Source of the DNA: an uncultured Ilumatobacter sp.
GTDB lineage: Bacteria; Actinomycetota; Acidimicrobiia; Acidimicrobiales; Ilumatobacteraceae
DNA: 64,000 bases
Assembly: GCA_905182555.1 (NCBI GenBank)
Contig: CAJJBX010000003.1
Coordinates: 1 to 64,000 of the forward strand
Direction of reading: 5' to 3'
Part shown: positions 36,042 to 45,674 of the stretch, piece by piece
Layout of the letters: each line of letters starts with the position of its first letter
Position numbering within the stretch: the stretch's first letter is position 1
Translations under genes and position numbers: made by a program
The notes under the pieces: model-generated
What the model saw: only the letters and a program-made list of their open reading frames with translations
Database searches by the model: none
Told to the model about the DNA's origin: nothing

Positions 36042-38609
36042 GTGAGTCTGGATGAGGAATTTCGTGTCAGCTCACCGGCTCCCTCCGCGTATCAGCCCGG
36101 CGTTGCGCTGAACGCTCTCACACTCAAGCAGCTGCGTTCCTTTGGTGCTCGACCTGCGGTAATCGCCGGAGATCGCGTCATTGCATTCGACGAGCTCGCC
36201 GAACGCATCGACGATCGAATTGCCGAACGCGGTACCAACCAACGCCATGTCGAAGTCATCGTGGGCCGCCCGGACCTGGAGACTGTGGTCGACTTTCTGG
36301 CTGCTCTGAACATTGGGAACCCTGTTGCTCTCGCTTCAGGCGAGGTCGCAGCGGCACAGCTTGAGACCCGGTTCGGCAACACCGAGGCAGGCGACATCCA
36401 TCCTGACTTGGCGCTCCTGATGAGCACATCGGGCACGACTGGCAAGAGCAAGCTAGTTCGGCTCTCGAAGACCGCCGTGACGTCCAATGCGATTGCCATT
36501 GCCGATTACCTCGCACTCGGCACGGATGATCGGGCGATCACCTCACTGCCACTGCACTACTGCTACGGGCTGTCGGTGCTGACATCGCATCTCGCTGTCG
36601 GAGCCTCCGTCGTGCTGACAGAAAATGCAGTCGTCGATCCGTGCTTCTGGGCAGCGGTCGACCGGTGGGACGTCACCGGCCTCGCTGGCGTTCCATACAC
36701 ATTCGAACTCCTTGATCGCCAACGTGCGACAGGCGTCGAACGGCTCGCCGCCCGGTCTCTGCGCTACGTCACCCAGGCCGGAGGGCGCCTCGACCCGGCA
36801 GACGTCGATCACCTCGTCCGCCTAGGCGACCAACACGACTTCGACATGTTCGTCATGTACGGCCAGACCGAGGCCACAGCCCGGATGGCATATCTCGACC
36901 CCGACGCCGCCCGAACCTGGCCCGGTTCGATCGGTCGACCAATTCCTGGCGGCGCAATCGAGTTGCGACCCGTGCAAGACGCCGAACCCGGCATCGGCGA
37001 AATCGTCTACAGCGGCCCCAACGTCATGATGGGCTACGCAACATGCCCTGAAGATCTCACACGTGGCCACGAATTCCCCGACCTGCCGACCGGCGATCTC
37101 GCACGGATCAACGACGCCGGGCTGTTGGAGATTACGGGCCGAGTAAATCGCACTGTCAAGGTCCACGGCCTACGCACGGATCTCGACCAGCTCGAAGCCG
37201 ACCTTGCGGACCGTGGCATCATCGCCCGTTGTGCCGGCGACGACGGGGGGCTCGTCATCGCCCGGCTCGACGAGGCGATCGAATCAGTTACCCACGACAC
37301 CGAGCTACTGAACGCCGCCGCCCAGCTGGTCGCCATCCCCCGTGCGCTATTGGCCGCAGTCTCGTTGCCAGCATGGCCACGAACGCTGTCCGGCAAGATC
37401 GACCTACCGTCGATCACCACTGCGGCGCGATCAATCTCACGGGCACACGTCGGTCCGCACGACACGGTGCAAGCCGTGTTCGAGTTAATCGTCGGACCAG
37501 TGAGGGCGCCGACGACGCAGACGTTTGCCTCGCTCGGAGGCGACTCGTTCAGCTACGTCGAGATGTCGATCCGCCTCGAGGAACTCATTGGCAGGCTCCC
37601 GGTTGATTGGCACCTTCAAAGCGTCAGCAAACTGACTGCCCTGGCAAATGAACACGAACCGGATCCGACGAGACGCTGGGTTCGCCTCGACACCAGCATT
37701 GCGATCCGGGCACTCGCGATCGTCATGATCGTCTGCACCCACATGGGTCTCTATCGAGTTCCCGGCGGGGCACACACGCTGCTGCTGGTCCTCGGGTACA
37801 ACATTGCACGCTTTCAGCTCAGTTCCGCAGATACGCCTGGACGCCTCCGCAAGGTGTTGGGAACCGTCGCTCGGGTGGCCGTTCCCACTGTGGCGTGGAT
37901 CGGCATGCAGATGCTCCTATTCGGCGGGTACAGCCTCGGAGCCCTCTTCCTTGTCAACAACTATTTCGGCTCTGCCTGGCGCCGCAACGGCCGCTGGGAA
38001 TACTGGTACTTCGAGACCTTCGTCCAATCGATAATCGTGATCGGGCTACTCTTCGCTATTCCGGTAGTTCGTCAGGCTGAACGGCGGGCCCCGTTCGAAT
38101 TCGCACTCGGGGTTGTTGCGATCACACTGCTCTTCAGGTTTCAGATCATCGAATTGGGCGACTCGTACAACTCAATGTTCCGTCCTCATACCGTCGCGTG
38201 TTTCATCGCGCTCGGTTGGGCAGCGCAGCGCGCCCGCCAGATATGGCAAGGACTCCTGGTGACCGCGCTCCTCGCAGTGACCAGCGTCGGATATTTCGAC
38301 CAGGTCGATCGCGAATGGCGCATCATTCTGCTCGGCGCCGCACTCATTTGGCTGCCGACAATTCCCTTGCCCCGCCTCGCGGTAAGGCCCATCAGCGTGA
38401 TCGCTGCTGCCTCGATGCACATCTTCTTGGTTCACTGGCAAGTCTGGCCCGTATTCACCCCATGGCTCGATCTTCACCTGGCGCTGGTCGCCACGATCGC
38501 GACCGGCGTCGCAGTGTGGTGGACGTTCGACCGGCTGTGTTCGAAAGCACGCCAGCACCGCAGGTCAGCCTTGCGCCCACATGGGCAGGCCACGACCTTC
38601 GCGATCTAG
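36042..38609 (+). CDS. Fusion: AMP-forming adenylation domain, carrier protein, integral-membrane acyltransferase
   Basis: 855 residues in three parts. Residues 1-460: adenylation domain with MSTSGTTGKSKLVR (residues 127-140), YGQTEATARM, TGDLARINDAG, TGRVNRTVKVHGLRTD and the C-terminal lysine in RTLSGKIDLP. Residues 470-540: a carrier domain whose phosphopantetheine serine is S502 in LGGDSFSYVEM. Residues 548-835: about nine or ten membrane helices resembling the acyltransferase-3/OafA fold, starting RLDTSIAIRALAIVMIVCTH and containing an RPH-type loop (MFRPHTVACFIALGW). The layout implies activation of an acid, loading on the carrier and transfer across or at the membrane. GTG start with no clear ribosome site. 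Confidence 0.82.
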   Translation: MSLDEEFRVSSPAPSAYQPGVALNALTLKQLRSFGARPAVIAGDRVIAFDELAERIDDRIAERGTNQRHVEVIVGRPDLETVVDFLAALNIGNPVALASGEVAAAQLETRFGNTEAGDIHPDLALLMSTSGTTGKSKLVRLSKTAVTSNAIAIADYLALGTDDRAITSLPLHYCYGLSVLTSHLAVGASVVLTENAVVDPCFWAAVDRWDVTGLAGVPYTFELLDRQRATGVERLAARSLRYVTQAGGRLDPADVDHLVRLGDQHDFDMFVMYGQTEATARMAYLDPDAARTWPGSIGRPIPGGAIELRPVQDAEPGIGEIVYSGPNVMMGYATCPEDLTRGHEFPDLPTGDLARINDAGLLEITGRVNRTVKVHGLRTDLDQLEADLADRGIIARCAGDDGGLVIARLDEAIESVTHDTELLNAAAQLVAIPRALLAAVSLPAWPRTLSGKIDLPSITTAARSISRAHVGPHDTVQAVFELIVGPVRAPTTQTFASLGGDSFSYVEMSIRLEELIGRLPVDWHLQSVSKLTALANEHEPDPTRRWVRLDTSIAIRALAIVMIVCTHMGLYRVPGGAHTLLLVLGYNIARFQLSSADTPGRLRKVLGTVARVAVPTVAWIGMQMLLFGGYSLGALFLVNNYFGSAWRRNGRWEYWYFETFVQSIIVIGLLFAIPVVRQAERRAPFEFALGVVAITLLFRFQIIELGDSYNSMFRPHTVACFIALGWAAQRARQIWQGLLVTALLAVTSVGYFDQVDREWRIILLGAALIWLPTIPLPRLAVRPISVIAAASMHIFLVHWQVWPVFTPWLDLHLALVATIATGVAVWWTFDRLCSKARQHRRSALRPHGQATTFAI

Positions 38610-38785
38610 CATTGAACTGTGGATTCCGCCGCTACTGATCTCAGCGGTCGCCGACCAAATCATTGCTCGATTCGGTCCGACATTGTCTCAGGACGACAAC
38701 TCAGGCGACGCCGTGTGCCTGGTGCTCCAGCAGCACGTGCACCGTCACCTTGAGGCGTAGTGATCAGCGATACGCCGGCGCTGGG

Positions 38786-40331
38786 TCAGCCCAGGTAACG
38801 GTCGAGTAAATTAGATGTCACTTGTTGCACGTCGGGATCGTCGCCGAGCCCAAATGCCCAGTCCGTCGTACCGATCACGACAACTTCGCCGCCACCAGCA
38901 CCGTATGGTTCAACGACCATCATCACCGAGTTGCCATGTCGAACGCGCGCCAGGCTGTCAGCGTCGACCCGCCCGTGCAGCCGAGACGCGATGAACTCAA
39001 GGTCGCCTTGGTCACTGAGTGCTGAAATCGACGCCGGATACTCGCCCACTCCGACATTGCTCGACGGCGTGAATGCAACGACGACCGTTTGCTCGCCGCT
39101 CGGCGCCTTGGCGTGGGCCCGAGTGATCGGGAGCTGGTAGTCGTCGAAGTCGAGCAGCCGACCGGTCGTCTCATACCCGACAACGCCGTGCTTGGTCCCG
39201 AGCAAGTCGCCGTAGGCCAGGCCTGTGCCAGCAACCAACCAGTGGTCGGCTCGATAGACCGTGTAGCCGCCCGATCCGCGCGGCGTGGCCTGTCCGAAGC
39301 GGCTGTACAAACCCCAGGCCGAACCAGCGCCGAACAGCGACCACTCGGGGTTCGCAATGATTGGATCACACCACATGCCCGACATCTCGGCCTCACGGCC
39401 TTCGGCCATCACCGGATCGGTCTCGTGCGCCGAGTACTTGTGGCAGACCATCGCATTGCCTTCGAGGCGGACTTGCCAGAACATGGTGTTGCCCGACATA
39501 GATGCGATGTTGGCGCCCCGCTCGACGTGGCGTTCAAGTGTCCTTCGCTGTGACGCCGACCAGTACTCGTCGTGTCCGACATCGATAAACAGGTCGTAGC
39601 CGTCGAGTGCGTCCGGGTCTTCCAAATCACTCGAAACGCAGTAGTCGAACCGGTAGCCAGCTCGTTCGGCCCACTCGACGAATCGTCGCTCGTGGGCAAA
39701 CCATCCGGTGGAGCCGATGGCTGCCGGGTAGCCGTGCGCGAACCGGTACTGCTGGAAGCTGTCGCCGTTGACGTCGGGCTCTTCGCCCCAGCGCGTCGGC
39801 CGTGACTTCCGATCGTCCCGATCGACTTCCGGCCGGCTGAGCATCCCGCGGCTCCACGGCCGCTCAAAACTCACCTGCTTGCCACCTTTCGTGTACAGGC
39901 TCTTGCCACCCCACGTGTTGTACGCGTTCCAGGTGTTCGTTGACAGCATGAGCACTGCGCTCGCCCGATCGTCCGGGTTGCCGGTGACAACAAAGCCAGA
40001 GTACGACACGTCACGGCCAGGCTCAGGGTTAGCAGCAGTGACCGTTACGAGGTAAAAGCCCGACCTCCACGACGCGCCAGCGCAATCGACAGCGAGGTCG
40101 GCCAGCCGCATCCGACATGCTCGTCAGGCAGCGACGCGGTGGCGGCGTCGACACGCCCGGGTTGCCAAGCGACTTCCACACGATCTCACGTGCTCCACCC
40201 CACCGTTCAACAATCACGTCGAACGTGGCCGCCTCGGTGGAGACGTGCAGATCGATCGAGCCACCGGGCGCTGTGCTCAGCTGCACGCAGTAGCTCTCGA
40301 TTTCGTCGTAGAACGTGATGTCGTCGGCCAT
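38786..40331 (-). pseudogene. N,N-dimethylformamidase large-subunit-like protein, two frameshifts at the N-terminus
   Basis: About 515 residues when joined. The 442-residue main frame (from 40111) holds WRSGFYLVTVTA, NTWNAYNTWGGKSLY, VSSDLEDPDALDGYDLFIDV, GHDEYWSASQRRTLE and GTGLAYGDLLGTKHGVVGYE, typical of the C-terminal domain of dimethylformamidase, an iron enzyme that splits DMF into dimethylamine and formate. The N-terminus continues in two other frames (GCGWPTSLSIAL near 40100, then SIDLHVSTEAATFDVIVERW near 40220) up to a start near 40331. No separate small subunit is present, so substrate may differ from DMF. It follows the beta-lactamase-fold gene closely. Confidence 0.78.
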
Positions 40332-40347
40332 GTCGTCGCGCAATCGA

Positions 40348-41592
40348 TCAGGCTTCGTTGACGCGTCATCGATGATGCCATACAGCTGGCTCTGCGAGGG
40401 CGTTGCCGTCACCGAAGTTGGATTCAACAACGAGGTATGCGCCGTAGCCGTCTTCCAGATCGAGCCACGGAACCGTGCCGTAGGCGCCGGCGTCGCTGAT
40501 TCGATCACTCTCACGGTCAACCCACCAGCCCATGCCGTACCCGGTTCCGGCACCACCGGCTGAGCCGCCATAGGCCGCAGCGATCCGGTCGGCGTGCATC
40601 GTGTCGAGCGCCTCCTGGGAGAGCACCTGCTCGTCGCCACACAGGCCATTGCGCAGATGCATGAGGAGGAGTTGGCCGTAGTCGGGGGCCGTGATGTAGG
40701 CGCCGCCTTCGAGATTCGGGTTGTCGGTAGCGATCAACGTCGACGGGTCCGAGTTGAACTCGACCGGGTAGTTGAAGCCTTCACCCATCTGTGTGAAGTG
40801 GTTGTTGAACGCCAGCGATTCGACTCCGCACGGCTGGACGTAGGTCTCGTTGACAAGTTCGGCCCAGGACTTGCCAGACACTGCTTCGGCCACGGCGCCA
40901 GCGACCTGCCACTGGGCACCGCCATAGTTGAAGGCCACATCCGGCGGCGTGATGTCGCCATCGTCATTCGGCGAGGTGAAGATGCTCTCGGCGCAGTCCT
41001 GCAGTGTTCCGGCCGGAAGGAATTGGCAGACGTACGGGCCGTAGCCAGGATCGGGGAACAGACCGATCAGCCCCGAACTGTTGGACAGGAGGTGCGCTGG
41101 CGTGATCTGCGGGTTGCTCGACCCCCAGTCGACCGCATCGGCAATTGGCGCGTCGATGTCGAGCAGTCCATCGTCTTGGAGGCTCAGCAGAACGCCGGCC
41201 ACAAGCATCTTGCTTGACGATGCAATGAGTGAGGAACGTTCCGGGCCGAACTCGCCCCAGTACCGCTCAAGGATCACGCCGTCGTCGGCATCGACGATCA
41301 CGAGGCCCGCACCGTTCAACCCGCGGTCATCGACAAATGCTTGCACGACCGGGTCAACACCAGCGAAGTCGTACGCAATCGGTTCGGGTTCAGGTTCGGG
41401 TTCAGGTTCGGGGTCAGGTTCGGGCTCGGTCATGACCGGGTCAGCATCCGGCACGGGTTCGGCGGTGGGCACCTCTGTGGTAGCCACGGACAGCTCGGTG
41501 GCTGAGGTGGCGGCCTCATCATCGCTGCCAGCACAGCCCGCAACACCCAATGCAGCGACGATCGAAAGAGACAAGAGTCGATGTGCCTTCAC
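40348..41592 (-). CDS. Beta-lactamase-fold serine hydrolase lipoprotein (class C/esterase type), frame broken at the C-terminus
   Basis: About 413 residues. Signal peptide and lipobox (VAALGVAGC), a Glu/Pro repeat linker (hexamer repeats near 41390-41420), then the serine hydrolase domain with the nucleophile motif SSSK in LIASSSKMLVAGVLLSLQDD, FNYGGAQWQVAG, and TGYGMGWWVDRESDRISDAG. The main frame stops at 40366; one base change near 40395 gives QLYGIIDDA and another restores the natural ending VNEA with TGA at 40348. An exported esterase, D-aminopeptidase or carboxypeptidase-like enzyme; true beta-lactamase activity is not implied. Confidence 0.85.
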
Positions 41593-41691
41593 GTCGTCGA
41601 CCGTACAACGCTGCCACCGGGTCGGCCGATTCGAGTTCTCATTTCACCGGTGGGCACACCGGCGGACCATCCAACGTGTCAGCATCATTGG

Positions 41692-43626
41692 ATGGTCGCT
41701 TCTCCAAAACCACCGACGCAGCACACACTCGACATCCTCGCGACATCAGCAAGCCAGTTCACTGCCGACCCAGCCGACACCGAACGAGCCAACCGCGGCC
41801 TGGTCGCGACGCACGCGACCGGTTTAATCGAGGAACACGGGCGCACCGTCTGGGACATCAGCCGACACGACTTCGTGCGCGAGTCTGAGGTTCCTCCGAG
41901 TTCAGTCCACGCCAGCCTCTGGCACCAAGCCCGGCTCAATGCGGTACACGGCCTGTTCGAAGTTGCCCCCGGCCTGTGGCAGGCGCGTGGCTACGACATC
42001 TCCAACATCAGCTTTCTCGCTGGCGATCGCGGCTGGGTCATCATCGACCCGCTGACCAGCGAGGCGTGTGCTCGAGCATGCCTTGACCTCGCCAACGCCG
42101 AACTCGGCGAGCGCCCCGTCACCGCAGTGATTTACACCCACAGCCACATCGACCACTTCGGTGGCGTGCGCGGCGTGGTTGACGAGGCCGCGGTCGACGC
42201 TGGTGAGGTGCAGATCATTGCCCCTGACCAGTTCATGCGCGAAGCCGTCTTCGAGAACGTCATTGCCGGCCCAGCAATGGGCCGTCGTGCGTCCTACCAG
42301 TTCGGCATGACGCTCCCGGCCGGACCGCTACAGCACGTTGACTGCGGTCTCGGCAAGGCCACACCGATGGGCATGGTCGGGCTCATTCCACCAACGATCT
42401 CGATCATGGAGACCGGCCAGGAACTGCTCGTCGACGGCATCCGGATCATCTTCCAGCTGACGCCTGAGGCCGAAGCCCCCGCCGAGATGAACTTCTTCTT
42501 CCCCGACAAGGGCGAAGCTGGTCCCGATGGCAAGCCGATGGGCTGGCTGTGCATGGCCGAGAACTGCTCGCACAACATGCACAACCTCCTCACCGCTCCG
42601 CGGTGCGCAGGCTGCAGTACGACGGTGCGGACGACGTGCTGCTTGTGCTCCACGCTCGCGCGGTGGACTGCGCTGATGTTTGCGAGCCACCACTGGCCGC
42701 GCTGGGGGACCGACGACGTCGCTGGGTTCCTGCGCCAGCAGCGCGATCTGTACCGCTGGATGCACGATCAGACCATGCGTTTGGCGAACAAGGGTCTCAC
42801 GCCGACCGAAATTGCTGACGAACTCGCGTTGCCGAGCGCGTTCACCGATCAGATCCACACGCGCGGCTACTACGGCGCACTCGTCCACAACGTCAAGGCC
42901 GTGTACCAGCGCTACCTCGGCTGGTACGACGGAAACCCTGCCCGCCTCTGGAACCACCGGCCCACCGAGGCAGGTCGCCGCTATGTGGAACTTGCGGGAG
43001 GTCCCGACGCACTGCTCGCACATGCCCAGGCAGCATTCGACCAGGGCGACTACCGCTGGGTGGCCGAAGTGGTGAATCATCTCGTGTTCGCCGACCCAAC
43101 CAACGGCGCTGGCCGCGAGCTGCAGGCCGACGCATTGGAACAGCTCGGCTATCAGTCCGAGTCAGCCACGTGGCGCAATGCGTACCTGACCGGCGCAATG
43201 GAACTCCGTGATGGCCCGCCGCCAGCAGGCCCTGCACCGTCTCGGCCAGGCATGGCGGTGGCGCTGACAATCGACATGATCTTCGATGCCCTCGCTATAC
43301 GCCTGAAGGCCGAAGAGGTTGCCGGCGAGCGGGTCGTCTCCAACTGGCAGTTCACCGACCTTGACGACGGCGCAGGCTCCGGGTCATGGGTGCTGGCGCT
43401 CGAGAATCAAGCAATCCACTACGTGCACGGTCGCCACGCTGACAATGCCGCAGTGACGGTGACCCTGACCAAGAGCGACTTCGTTCAGATCACCGGCGGA
43501 GCCATGACCTTCATCGACGCGGTCACCGAAGGCAAGGTGCAACTCGACGGTGACCCATCCGTCCTCGTCACGATCTTTGGGAACCTCGACGCCTTCGAAA
43601 CCGGGTTCCCCATCGTCGAGCCATAA
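41692..43626 (+). CDS. Alkyl sulfatase (SdsA1-like) with metallo-beta-lactamase and SCP2-like domains
   Basis: 644 residues. N-terminal MBL domain with the zinc motif VIYTHSHIDHFGG and FASHHWPRWGTDD, a middle helical dimerisation region (DQTMRLANKGLTPTEIADEL, YLGWYDGNPARLW) and a C-terminal SCP2-like domain ending FGNLDAFETGFPIVEP, as in SDS hydrolase SdsA1, which cleaves primary alkyl sulfates. Between HNMHNLLT and FASHHW (about 42595-42675) the peptide is unlike the family (cysteine and threonine rich) and reads better in other frames, suggesting two compensating indels. No signal peptide is evident from ATG 41692. Confidence 0.85.
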   Translation: MVASPKPPTQHTLDILATSASQFTADPADTERANRGLVATHATGLIEEHGRTVWDISRHDFVRESEVPPSSVHASLWHQARLNAVHGLFEVAPGLWQARGYDISNISFLAGDRGWVIIDPLTSEACARACLDLANAELGERPVTAVIYTHSHIDHFGGVRGVVDEAAVDAGEVQIIAPDQFMREAVFENVIAGPAMGRRASYQFGMTLPAGPLQHVDCGLGKATPMGMVGLIPPTISIMETGQELLVDGIRIIFQLTPEAEAPAEMNFFFPDKGEAGPDGKPMGWLCMAENCSHNMHNLLTAPRCAGCSTTVRTTCCLCSTLARWTALMFASHHWPRWGTDDVAGFLRQQRDLYRWMHDQTMRLANKGLTPTEIADELALPSAFTDQIHTRGYYGALVHNVKAVYQRYLGWYDGNPARLWNHRPTEAGRRYVELAGGPDALLAHAQAAFDQGDYRWVAEVVNHLVFADPTNGAGRELQADALEQLGYQSESATWRNAYLTGAMELRDGPPPAGPAPSRPGMAVALTIDMIFDALAIRLKAEEVAGERVVSNWQFTDLDDGAGSGSWVLALENQAIHYVHGRHADNAAVTVTLTKSDFVQITGGAMTFIDAVTEGKVQLDGDPSVLVTIFGNLDAFETGFPIVEP

Positions 43627-43627
43627 C

Positions 43628-43672
43628 GCGAGACAGGGGTCATCAGCATCTCGCTGACGACCCCTGTCTCGC
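43628..43672. terminator. Strong bidirectional terminator hairpin
   Basis: Perfect 14-base arms (GCGAGACAGGGGTC and its complement) with a nested imperfect stem (ATCAGC / GCTGAC) and a short loop, placed two bases after the alkyl sulfatase stop and 14 bases before the stop of the convergent binding-protein gene. No U-tract, but the stem is long and GC-rich. Confidence 0.8.
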
Positions 43673-43686
43673 TGGCGACTCGGGTC

Positions 43687-44850
43687 TTAGTTGCCACCCT
43701 CCTTGAGGACAACGGTCTCGGGGGCGTAATCGTTACCGAAGAGATCTGCGCCGTCGCCGACGAGGGCCCATGCGGCCTTGGTGATCTCCGTGGTGAATGC
43801 ACCATCGCTCGGAGCGGCGGTGAGAACCGTTGCGCCTTCGAGGTTTGGCGTGCTCTGGCTGATCGTTACGGTGCGGTCCCAGTCAGCGCTGTTCAAGAGG
43901 CCGACGCCGTCGGGTGCCGGCCAGATGAGCTTGTTGACTTCGTTCATCATCCACTGCTGATGGCTCTCGCCAAGCGTTGAGCCTGCGTTCGTGACAATCG
44001 TGGCGCACTCGGCCAGGTTGTCACGGCAGTAGGCCCACCCTTGCAAGGACGCTGCAACGAATCGGGTGGCCTGATCCTTGTACTCGGCATCGTCGGCGAG
44101 GCGACCAGCGTCGGCCCAAACGGCGTCCTGGAGCATGCCAACGCCAGCTTCTTCATAGCTGATGACGTTGAAGTCGTCGGCAGTGAAGAGCTCACCGGTG
44201 TCAGGGTTGATGGCCTCGAGGACCATGGCGTACTCGTTATACGTCATTGCCTCGGCGGCATCGATCTCGCCTTCGAGTAGTGCGACCATGTCGAACTGCT
44301 GGCCAACAAGGGTGACATCGCTCGCGGGGTCGAGGCCTTCGGCGCCGATCGCAGCGAACAATTCGTACTCGTTACCGTAACCCCAGTTGCCGATCGTTTT
44401 GCCAGCAAAGTCGGCCGGCGAGGTGATACCCGAGTCAGCAAAGCTGACCTGCAGTGTGCCGGACCGCGCGAACACCTGCGAAATGTTGACGATGTCAGCG
44501 CCTGCCTCACGGGTCTGGAGTGCCTTGGGAACCCACGCAATGGCGAAGTCGACGTTGCCGGTCGCAAGTTCGGCCTGCGGCACGATCTCGACGGCCCCTT
44601 CCTTGATTTCAACGTCGAGGCATTGGGCTGCGTAGAAGCCCTTGTCGGCTGCTGCGTAGTAGCCAGCGAACTGTGCCTGGGTGAACCACTGCAGTTGCAA
44701 GCTGACCGAACCGGTCGTCTCGCATGCCGCAGCGTCGCTGCCCGAACCTCCCGAATCTGTTGCGTCGTCACTGCCGCAGGCCGCTGCAACAAGCCCCAGC
44801 ACCGTCGCACCAACGGCAATTGCCTTCAATGATTTCTTCCTGTTGGTCAT
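43687..44850 (-). CDS. NMT1/THI5-type ABC substrate-binding lipoprotein
   Basis: 387 residues. Lipobox at VLGLVAAAC, a short Ser/Gly linker, then the family signature VSLQLQWFTQAQFAGYYAAA and DKGFY, with EIVPQAELATGNVDFAIAW and GNWGYGNEYELFAAIGAEGL. Relatives bind pyrimidine precursors of thiamine, riboflavin or sulfonates; the QLQWF..QFAGYY form is the NMT1/THI5 pattern. GGGGGAGAAAACC precedes the ATG. It is the last gene of a four-gene importer operon. Confidence 0.9.
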   Translation of the reverse strand: MTNRKKSLKAIAVGATVLGLVAAACGSDDATDSGGSGSDAAACETTGSVSLQLQWFTQAQFAGYYAAADKGFYAAQCLDVEIKEGAVEIVPQAELATGNVDFAIAWVPKALQTREAGADIVNISQVFARSGTLQVSFADSGITSPADFAGKTIGNWGYGNEYELFAAIGAEGLDPASDVTLVGQQFDMVALLEGEIDAAEAMTYNEYAMVLEAINPDTGELFTADDFNVISYEEAGVGMLQDAVWADAGRLADDAEYKDQATRFVAASLQGWAYCRDNLAECATIVTNAGSTLGESHQQWMMNEVNKLIWPAPDGVGLLNSADWDRTVTISQSTPNLEGATVLTAAPSDGAFTTEITKAAWALVGDGADLFGNDYAPETVVLKEGGN

Positions 44851-44891
44851 GGTTTTCTCCCCCGAGGCTTCCCTCAGCTGTTGTCGGATAT

Positions 44892-45674
44892 TCAGATGGA
44901 TTGATCCGCTGGTTGCTTGCCCCGCTGGACGCGCTCAAGCGCGACCGAAAACATGTAGAACGTCAGACCCAACGCCGAAGCTCCAATCACATAGGCCCAG
45001 GTGACGTCTTTACTGCCGTTGAGGCTGCTCCGGACGCCGGTGGCAAGACCGTTCTGGACGCCGCCGAAGTACTCCGCTACGAAAGCCGTGATCACCGCAA
45101 GGGGAGCCGAGATCCGCAACGCTGTGAAGAGATAGCCAAGAGCATTTGGCACACGAACTTTCAGCAAGATTGCTGACGGGGACGCCGCATACGAGCGCAT
45201 CAAGTCGAGGTGTGTTGCTGACACCTGGCGAAGGCCTTTGCTGACATTGACGAAGACCACGAAAAAGACGATGAGTGCCACCATGAGGCGGCGCGGAATC
45301 TGGCTTGTCGTGCCGAACAACATGTTGTTGAGCACCGGCACGATCACCACGATCGGGACTGCGTTGAGCGCAACTGCTAACGGCGTGACGAGTTCCTCAA
45401 GCAGCCGGAAACGAACGGTGATCAAGCTCATCAGGACGCCCATGAAAGTGCCGATGAGCAAGCCCACCAAGGCGTTCGTGCCAGTCACCAGCGTCTGGTC
45501 AAACACCTCGCTGAACCGCACGGTGAAGGCCGACCAGATCGCGGTCGGCGCCGGCAGCACGAACGGTTGGATGTCAAAGACTCGAACGAGAAGCTCCCAG
45601 ATCGCGAGGAAGCCAACACCGAAGGCGAGGGGCGGCCAGACTGCTCGGAAGAATCGGCGCATCGCGATGCTCAC
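44892..45674 (-). CDS. ABC importer permease (NMT1-type system, second permease)
   Basis: 260-residue permease of the TauC/SsuC type with about six helices: LAFGVGFLAIWELLVRVFDI, VGLLIGTFMGVLMSLITVRF and the conserved cytoplasmic EAA loop region around SYAASPSAILLKVRVPNALG. Start overlaps the ATPase stop (ATGA). Works with the other permease at 46477-47346 as a heterodimer. Confidence 0.88.
   Translation of the reverse strand: MSIAMRRFFRAVWPPLAFGVGFLAIWELLVRVFDIQPFVLPAPTAIWSAFTVRFSEVFDQTLVTGTNALVGLLIGTFMGVLMSLITVRFRLLEELVTPLAVALNAVPIVVIVPVLNNMLFGTTSQIPRRLMVALIVFFVVFVNVSKGLRQVSATHLDLMRSYAASPSAILLKVRVPNALGYLFTALRISAPLAVITAFVAEYFGGVQNGLATGVRSSLNGSKDVTWAYVIGASALGLTFYMFSVALERVQRGKQPADQSI

Noticed and set aside
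41390-41430. Hexamer repeats as a possible regulatory array
   Set aside because: They code for a Glu/Pro linker in the beta-lactamase-fold lipoprotein, so coding explains them.
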